From assembly GCA_030038595.1 (NCBI GenBank), contig JASHSW010000197.1, positions 1 through 10,339 of the forward strand: a stretch of DNA of 10,339 nucleotides, read 5' to 3'. This document shows, one piece after another, positions 6,892-10,339 of the stretch. Within the stretch, counting starts at the first letter, position 1; each line of letters begins with the position of its first letter. The position numbers were made by a program, and so were the translations under genes. The notes below the pieces were generated by a model. That model ran no database searches. It was not told where the DNA came from and saw only the letters and a list, made by a program, of their open reading frames with translations. This DNA is from Methylovirgula sp. GTDB lineage: Bacteria > Pseudomonadota > Alphaproteobacteria > Rhizobiales > Beijerinckiaceae.

Positions 6892-7730
6892 ATCGCCGGG
6901 TTGAGCGTCCAATCCTTGGCGAATTTCTTGCCTGTCGTGTCGCTCGCCGCGACATGGAAGACGTTCGTTCCGTTCGAGAGGTAATCGAAACGGAAATTCG
7001 GATCTTCCGAAATCGAAATGCCGCCGGTAACCGAAAACAAGAGATCGCCGCCCTGCATGATCTTCAAGGAATCGATGTAGCGCGCCGGGATGTAGAGGTG
7101 CGTCGTCGAATCCATCTGCATGCCCGAATTGTTCGGATGTTTGATCATCACCACGGTTTCTTTGCGGCGCGGATCCTGGCTCACGTATTCGGGCGGCAAC
7201 TGCCGCACCTTGATTTCGCCGATCTGCGGATCGTTCGGATCGAGGTTGGTGGCGCTCGGCGCCGAACAGCCGCCCGCCGCCGCGACGTAGGATTGGGAGA
7301 CGTAGAACTTGCCGTCGGCGGTCTCTGCCACCGCATGGATCAAAGTATTCTGGTTGACGCGAACGCGCGTTTCGACGCTCGTCACTGCGGCTTTCGGGCC
7401 AAACTCGAAAACCGCTGCGACCGGCGAAGGGTTGTTGTCGATGATGACCGTGAGCTTCTTGATGCGGTGTGGGTCGTTCGGTCCGGCATCGGCCGCCTGC
7501 TCCATATGCAGCGTGATCGGCACCAGCGCGGCATCCTCGGCGCTGAGCGGTGTGCCGAGTTGGATGATCGTACCGTCCTGCGCCAGCTTGTCGTTGGGGA
7601 AGAGCGTTTGGGCGAGCCCCGGCCAAAGATCCTGATCGGCGCGCACGGCGGGGGGCGAAATCGCCAAGACGACGCCGGTCGCCGCCATCCCCGCGAGCCC
7701 CGCCAGCCCCAAATCGCGCAACCTGTGCAT
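6888..7730 (-). CDS. Quinoprotein dehydrogenase-associated SoxYZ-like carrier protein
   Basis: A 280-residue exported protein that fuses a SoxY-like and a SoxZ-like domain. In the Sox sulfur system SoxY carries the substrate on a cysteine. SoxYZ fusions of this type are instead found beside PQQ-dependent dehydrogenases (TIGR04557-like), where their cargo is unknown. A signal peptide is clear (about residues 1-31, cleaved near VRA/DQ). The SoxY part (about 35-165) ends with the motif AAGGCSAP, where Cys155 is the presumed carrier cysteine; the SoxZ part (about 170-280) has immunoglobulin-like strands. I chose the ATG at 7730 because GGAG lies six bases before it; an in-frame ATG at 7742 has a weaker site. 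It is the second gene of a leftward operon, 58 bases after the metallohydrolase. A TATATA at 7756-7761 might add an internal promoter. Confidence 0.88.
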   Translation of the reverse strand: MHRLRDLGLAGLAGMAATGVVLAISPPAVRADQDLWPGLAQTLFPNDKLAQDGTIIQLGTPLSAEDAALVPITLHMEQAADAGPNDPHRIKKLTVIIDNNPSPVAAVFEFGPKAAVTSVETRVRVNQNTLIHAVAETADGKFYVSQSYVAAAGGCSAPSATNLDPNDPQIGEIKVRQLPPEYVSQDPRRKETVVMIKHPNNSGMQMDSTTHLYIPARYIDSLKIMQGGDLLFSVTGGISISEDPNFRFDYLSNGTNVFHVAASDTTGKKFAKDWTLNPAI

Positions 7731-7755
7731 GACCCTCTCCATCGCTATTGCCGCC

Positions 7756-7761
7756 TATATA
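7756..7761 (-). promoter_or_regulatory. Possible internal -10 box before the SoxYZ-like gene
   Basis: TATATA in the 58-base gap between metallohydrolase and SoxYZ-like carrier. The hexamer 17 bases upstream (TTTCAC) is a poor -35, so an internal promoter is only possible. Confidence 0.2.
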
Positions 7762-7788
7762 GATCGGCGCTCCGTCCGGTGAAAGCGC

Positions 7789-8751
7789 TCACTCCCATTC
7801 GAGCTCGGCATAGGCCGCCGTGGCATTGCGCGGGTTATAGATCCCGAAGAGCTTCCATTTCGACGCCTCGGAACCGGCAGCCGTTTGCGCCGCCTGATCG
7901 ATGTCGGCGCCTTTCCGGATGAGGCCGCGCAGATCGGCCGTGAGCGTGGTCAAATAGCCCTTCTCCGCGGCAAGCGCCTGCGGCCAGTCGGCGCCGACCG
8001 GACCATGGCCGGGAACCGCGAGCCGCGCCGGAATGGCGGCCAGCCGAGGCAGCGCTTTGAGCCAACCCAGAACGCTCCCGTCGATCACCGGTACGTGCTG
8101 CAGATAGACCAGATCGCCGGCAAACAGGGTCTTCGTCTTTTCGTCGAAAATCGTAAGGTTGCAGTCCGTAGCCATCATCGGCCAGGCGCGCAAATCGATG
8201 ATTCGGTGGCCGAGGTCGAGCTTTCTGTCCTTGCCCACGTCGACCAGCAGTGTCGGCGGGATCAGCTTCACCCCTTCGACCAGCGCATCCCCCATGTCCC
8301 GGCGCAGCGTCTGGATATAGTGCGGCCCGCGCACGGCCATGGAGCGCGGCAGGTTCCTGTGCCCGACGAAGGTGATGCCCGGGCCGACGAATGCGGTATT
8401 GCCGAAGATGTAATCGGGATGCTCGGTCGTATTGATCACATAACGGATCGGCTTATCGGTGATCTTCTCGATCGCCTTCCTAAGGCGCTTGCCGACGATG
8501 GGCGCACCTCCCGTGTCGATGACGGCGACCGAATCGTCGCCGACGATGAATCCGTTGTTGCTGATGTCGCCGCCGCTGGCCGCGTCCATCGCGGTGATCG
8601 GCGCCTGGTGGGCGTAGACGCCGGGTGCGATTTCACGCACATCGAGGGGAGTCACGTCGGCGGCATTGGCAGGGCCGATCCGTGCCGTCCCGGCCATGAG
8701 CACGACCAGCGCTACCCAAAGATGCCGGCTTGCGCGCGCGCCGTTCGGCAC
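7789..8751 (-). CDS. Quinoprotein relay system MBL-fold metallohydrolase (type 2-like) with degenerate metal site
   Basis: A 320-residue exported metallo-beta-lactamase-fold protein resembling the 'quinoprotein relay system zinc metallohydrolase 2' family, which co-occurs with SoxYZ-like carriers and PQQ dehydrogenases. Seen: signal peptide (1 to about 30, cleaved near ANA/AD), GDISNNGFIVGDDSVAVIDTGG (split at about 61-82), INTTEHPDYIFGNTAF (about 107-122), FAGDLVY (about 210-216), VPGHGP (about 247-252), and the family-type end TAAYAELEWE. The usual HxHxDH reads TxHxDY here, and the usual HTD reads ATD, so three metal ligands appear replaced. I chose the GTG at 8751 because AGGAGG (8756-8761) precedes it and it gives a proper signal peptide; the in-frame ATG at 8787 lies inside the predicted -10 box. 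It is first of a leftward operon under a palindromic operator. Confidence 0.86.
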   Translation of the reverse strand: MPNGARASRHLWVALVVLMAGTARIGPANAADVTPLDVREIAPGVYAHQAPITAMDAASGGDISNNGFIVGDDSVAVIDTGGAPIVGKRLRKAIEKITDKPIRYVINTTEHPDYIFGNTAFVGPGITFVGHRNLPRSMAVRGPHYIQTLRRDMGDALVEGVKLIPPTLLVDVGKDRKLDLGHRIIDLRAWPMMATDCNLTIFDEKTKTLFAGDLVYLQHVPVIDGSVLGWLKALPRLAAIPARLAVPGHGPVGADWPQALAAEKGYLTTLTADLRGLIRKGADIDQAAQTAAGSEASKWKLFGIYNPRNATAAYAELEWE

Positions 8752-8755
8752 GGTT

Positions 8756-8761
8756 CCTCCT
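8756..8761 (-). promoter_or_regulatory. Ribosome binding site that fixes the metallohydrolase start at GTG
   Basis: A full AGGAGG reading leftward, four bases before the GTG at 8751. It would lie inside the coding region if the upstream ATG at 8787 were used. Confidence 0.75.
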
Positions 8762-8775
8762 CGGTCGTCTTGCAC

Positions 8776-8800
8776 GTTGCCTACCATCTAGTCGGTAGTT
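8776..8800 (-). promoter_or_regulatory. Palindromic operator O1, probable TetR-family site
   Basis: On the minus strand this reads AACTACC, eight bases, GGTAGGCAAC; the inner 18 bp are an imperfect palindrome with arms CTACC/GGTAG. The site covers the predicted -10 of the metallohydrolase promoter. The same 7-base and 10-base arms recur at O2 in the same orientation relative to the other gene. Binding by the neighbouring TetR protein is inferred from position and symmetry. Confidence 0.75.
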
Positions 8801-8814
8801 GCGGCGTCTGTCAA
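8786..8814 (-). promoter_or_regulatory. Promoter of the metallohydrolase-SoxYZ operon
   Basis: A perfect TTGACA (8809-8814) is followed after 17 bases by CTAGAT (8786-8791), or one base further by TAGATG. The -10 is weak by E. coli standards. Transcription would start near 8779, giving a leader of about 28 bases with a good ribosome binding site. Confidence 0.6.
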
Positions 8815-8867
8815 GCCGCGCCGCGCTTGGGAATGGGCCTGCCTCGATCCCGCTCCTCGGCGTGCGC

Positions 8868-8896
8868 TTGACGAACTACCTTTCAGTCGGTAGGCA
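8868..8896 (+). promoter_or_regulatory. Promoter of the TetR-CXXCW operon
   Basis: TTGACG (8868-8873), 17 bases, then TAGGCA (8891-8896). Operator O2 fills the spacer and -10. The predicted start is about 8903, the regulator's own ATG, where no ribosome binding site is visible. Confidence 0.45.
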
Positions 8897-8898
8897 AC
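8874..8898 (+). promoter_or_regulatory. Palindromic operator O2, probable TetR-family site
   Basis: AACTACC, eight bases, GGTAGGCAAC, ending four bases before the TetR ATG. All 17 arm bases are identical to O1 while the eight-base centre differs, which marks the arms as the conserved contact bases. The centres of O1 and O2 are 95 bp apart, close to nine helical turns. Confidence 0.75.
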
Positions 8899-8902
8899 CG
8901 CG

Positions 8903-9547
8903 ATGCCGAGCGACACGCGCGACAAGCTCCTCGCCCACGCCGAAATTCTGGTGCGCACCCGCGGTTACGCCGGCTTTAGCTATGCCGATCTCGCTGAGGC
9001 GATCGGCATCCGTAAGGCAAGCATTCATCATCATTTCCCGACCAAGGAAGATCTCGGCGTGGCTTTGGTTGAAGCCTATGGCAGGCGCTACGACCGCGCT
9101 CTGGCCGAAATCGAACGCGCCAGCGCCGATGGTCTCAAGCGCGTCGAAGCCTATGCCGCCCTCTACCTGCATGGGGTCACGGAAGAGCAAGGCTGTCTCG
9201 TCGCCGCCATGGCCACGGAACTTGGAATCCTGCCTGAGCCGATGCGCAGAGGCGTAGCGGAATTCTTCGAGCGGCATATCGCCTGGTTGACGCGGGTTCT
9301 CGCCGAAGCGCGCGCCAATGGAACCGTTCGCAAGGACGTCACGCCCGCGCATCACGCGCGCATGATCGTCGCTGCTTTGGAAGGCGCGCTGTTGATGGAA
9401 CGCCTGCTTGGCGGCGCCGCCGGATTTAGGGATACGCTCAGCGCTTTGCGCAAGAGCCTGCGGCAGACCCCGCCTTCGCCGCTTCCGAGCGGGAGAACCC
9501 GAACGGCCCCGACACAAGCGCGCCGCCGCGAGCGCGCAAGAAGCTGA
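8903..9547 (+). CDS. TetR/AcrR family transcriptional regulator of the divergent quinoprotein-relay operons
   Basis: A 214-residue repressor-type protein. Residues 5-55 form the TetR DNA-binding domain, with the helix-turn-helix at about 27-46 (YADLAEAIGIRKASIHHHF) and the usual FPTKEDL after it. The C-terminal ligand/dimer domain (about 60-180) contains GVTEEQGCLV; Cys98 is the only cysteine and stands in a GCL motif like that around the sensor Cys106 of E. coli NemR. This is a motif comparison only. The last 25 residues are Pro/Arg-rich, look like read-through into non-conserved DNA, and are probably dispensable. The gene is divergent from the metallohydrolase and followed after 22 bases by the CXXCW gene, with matching palindromes at both promoters, so it probably represses both operons and itself. 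No Shine-Dalgarno sequence precedes its ATG. Confidence 0.92.
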   Translation: MPSDTRDKLLAHAEILVRTRGYAGFSYADLAEAIGIRKASIHHHFPTKEDLGVALVEAYGRRYDRALAEIERASADGLKRVEAYAALYLHGVTEEQGCLVAAMATELGILPEPMRRGVAEFFERHIAWLTRVLAEARANGTVRKDVTPAHHARMIVAALEGALLMERLLGGAAGFRDTLSALRKSLRQTPPSPLPSGRTRTAPTQARRRERARS

Positions 9548-9555
9548 CCAATCCC

Positions 9556-9561
9556 AGGAGG
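9556..9561 (+). promoter_or_regulatory. Ribosome binding site that fixes the start of the CXXCW gene
   Basis: A full AGGAGG eight bases before the ATG at 9570. The open frame extends upstream to 9408, but that part overlaps the TetR gene in another frame and lacks such a site. Confidence 0.8.
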
Positions 9562-9569
9562 TTTTCCAT

Positions 9570-10124
9570 ATGCGCTTGCTTCGCCCCGTCGTTGCTCTGT
9601 TTTCTCTATTCGCACTTTCGGCCGGCGCGTTCGCGGCTTCTGCGGTTCCCGAGACGGCCGGCTATCGGATGTCGAATTACAAGGCGCCGACGCCGGCGAC
9701 GCTCGATGGCGTGCCGGCGCTGAGCGTCGCGCAGGCGCATGACCTTTGGGCGCGGAAAGCGGCTGTCTTCGTCGATGTACTGCCGCAACCGCCAAAGCCC
9801 GCCAATCTTGCGCCGGGCACGCTTTGGCGCGACAAGCCGCGCTTCGACATTCCCGGGAGCATCTGGCTGCCCGATACCGGCTACGGGGCGCTCGCCCCGA
9901 TAACCGAGGACTATTTCCGCCACGGCCTCAGCCAGGCGACTGGCGGGGATAAAGGAAGACCACTGGTAATTTATTGCCTGCGGAATTGCTGGATGTCCTG
10001 GAACGCCGCCAAGCGCGCCAAAACCCTCGGCTACACGCACGTACTCTGGTATTCCGACGGCACCGAGGGCTGGTCTGAAGCCGGCTACGCGCTGAAGGAG
10101 CAGAAGCCGTTCCCGCGCCCCTGA
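9570..10124 (+). CDS. PQQ-dependent catabolism-associated CXXCW motif protein (rhodanese-like, exported)
   Basis: A 184-residue protein with a signal peptide (1 to about 22, cleaved near AFA/AS) and a rhodanese-like domain (about 50-175). The active-site loop reads YCLRNCWMSWNAAKRAKTLG: Cys136, Cys140 and Trp141, and Cys136 occupies the position of the rhodanese catalytic cysteine. DGTEGW (163-168) is the usual rhodanese end motif. The family (TIGR03865-like) is linked by neighbourhood to PQQ-dependent alcohol oxidation; a redox or cofactor-binding role was proposed from the cysteines, without proof. The spacing seen is CX3CW although the family name says CXXCW. It follows the TetR gene in one operon and shares its presumed control with the metallohydrolase and SoxYZ-like genes. 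The start is set by AGGAGG and the signal peptide. Confidence 0.9.
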   Translation: MRLLRPVVALFSLFALSAGAFAASAVPETAGYRMSNYKAPTPATLDGVPALSVAQAHDLWARKAAVFVDVLPQPPKPANLAPGTLWRDKPRFDIPGSIWLPDTGYGALAPITEDYFRHGLSQATGGDKGRPLVIYCLRNCWMSWNAAKRAKTLGYTHVLWYSDGTEGWSEAGYALKEQKPFPRP

Positions 10125-10144
10125 ACGACCCTGTCCTAGCTTGA

Positions 10145-10172
10145 TTGCCCTTTGGGTGGCCTCGCCTATAAT
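10145..10172 (+). promoter_or_regulatory. Promoter of mfnB
   Basis: TTGCCC (10145-10150), 16 bases, then a perfect TATAAT (10167-10172). Transcription would start near 10179, about 49 bases before the mfnB ATG. Confidence 0.55.
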
Positions 10173-10227
10173 TGCGTCCTCGAACGGTTCGGGCGACCCC
10201 CATTTACTCCCATCTCGACGGTGCCCA

Positions 10228-10339
10228 ATGACGCTGATGCTTGCGAGCGTCGCGGACGCGGCGGAAGCCGGGACCGCTCTCATCGAGGGCGCCGATATCA
10301 TCGATCTGAAAGACCCGGGGCAAATTCCGCTCGGCGCAC
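10228..10339 (+). CDS. mfnB: (5-formylfuran-3-yl)methyl phosphate synthase MfnB, 5' part only
   Basis: The first 37 codons are present; the gene runs off the right edge. MfnB (DUF556) condenses two glyceraldehyde-3-phosphates into the furan phosphate precursor of methanofuran. In bacteria its homologues occur in methylotrophs that oxidise formaldehyde through tetrahydromethanopterin and a formyltransferase/hydrolase complex with a methanofuran analogue. The N-terminus MTLMLASVADAAEAG, the segment GADIIDLKDP (21-30) and the following LGA match the family start; Lys28 aligns with the catalytic Lys27 of the archaeal enzyme. No clear Shine-Dalgarno sequence precedes the ATG at 10228; an ATG at 10237 is an alternative but would remove two conserved-looking residues. 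Confidence 0.85.
   Translation, partial: MTLMLASVADAAEAGTALIEGADIIDLKDPGQIPLGA

Noticed and set aside
6498..7922. Long plus-strand open frame (474 codons) across recR, the SoxYZ-like gene and the metallohydrolase end
   Set aside because: It overlaps two clearly recognisable genes in other frames; the product is Arg-rich and without motifs, as expected of GC-rich shadow frames.
7885..8871. Plus-strand open frame of 328 codons
   Set aside because: Antisense to the metallohydrolase and running through the operator region; composition typical of a shadow frame.
1..10339. CRISPR array, tRNA, insertion sequence or prophage genes
   Set aside because: No regularly spaced repeats, no tRNA-like cloverleaf in the gaps, and no transposase or integrase motifs; the intergenic gaps are short and accounted for.

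Overview
The window is GC-rich chromosomal DNA from an alphaproteobacterium, most likely a methylotrophic member of the Hyphomicrobiales. Three things point there: the order SRP RNA - dnaX - ybaB - recR, a set of PQQ/quinoprotein-associated periplasmic genes, and the first codons of mfnB (methanofuran-type cofactor synthesis) at the right edge. The genus is not determined. All assignments come from reading motifs; no database search was possible.

Left part (1-3793, all minus strand): the 5' end of thiD (thiamin pyrimidine kinase, cut by the window edge) preceded by a two-helix DUF2937 membrane protein; a WD40 beta-propeller protein; a COG0523/CobW-type zinc GTPase with a histidine-rich loop; and queC (7-deazaguanine synthesis). 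Two facing REP-like hairpin repeats separate the GTPase gene from the WD40 gene. An AT-rich dyad lies upstream of the GTPase gene.

Middle part (3794-6891): a divergent intergenic region with a queC promoter on the minus strand and, on the plus strand, the small SRP RNA. This is followed by dnaX, ybaB/ebfC and recR, the usual replication/recombination operon. recR meets the next leftward operon tail to tail and the two stop codons share a CTAG.

Right part (6888-10124) is the most interesting: two divergent operons that look like one regulated module. Leftward: an MBL-fold 'quinoprotein relay' metallohydrolase and then a SoxY-SoxZ fusion carrier. Rightward: a TetR-family regulator and then a small exported rhodanese-like 'CXXCW' protein. 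Each divergent promoter carries one copy of the same 25-bp palindromic element, placed in the same orientation relative to its own gene and about 95 bp apart. This suggests that the TetR protein represses both operons, including its own. The three exported proteins belong to families known to co-occur with PQQ-dependent alcohol/methanol dehydrogenases, although no dehydrogenase is in the window. Unusual details are a metallohydrolase that appears to have lost three canonical metal ligands, a single candidate sensor cysteine in the TetR protein, and a possible leaderless start for the regulator.

The window ends with a promoter and the start of mfnB.
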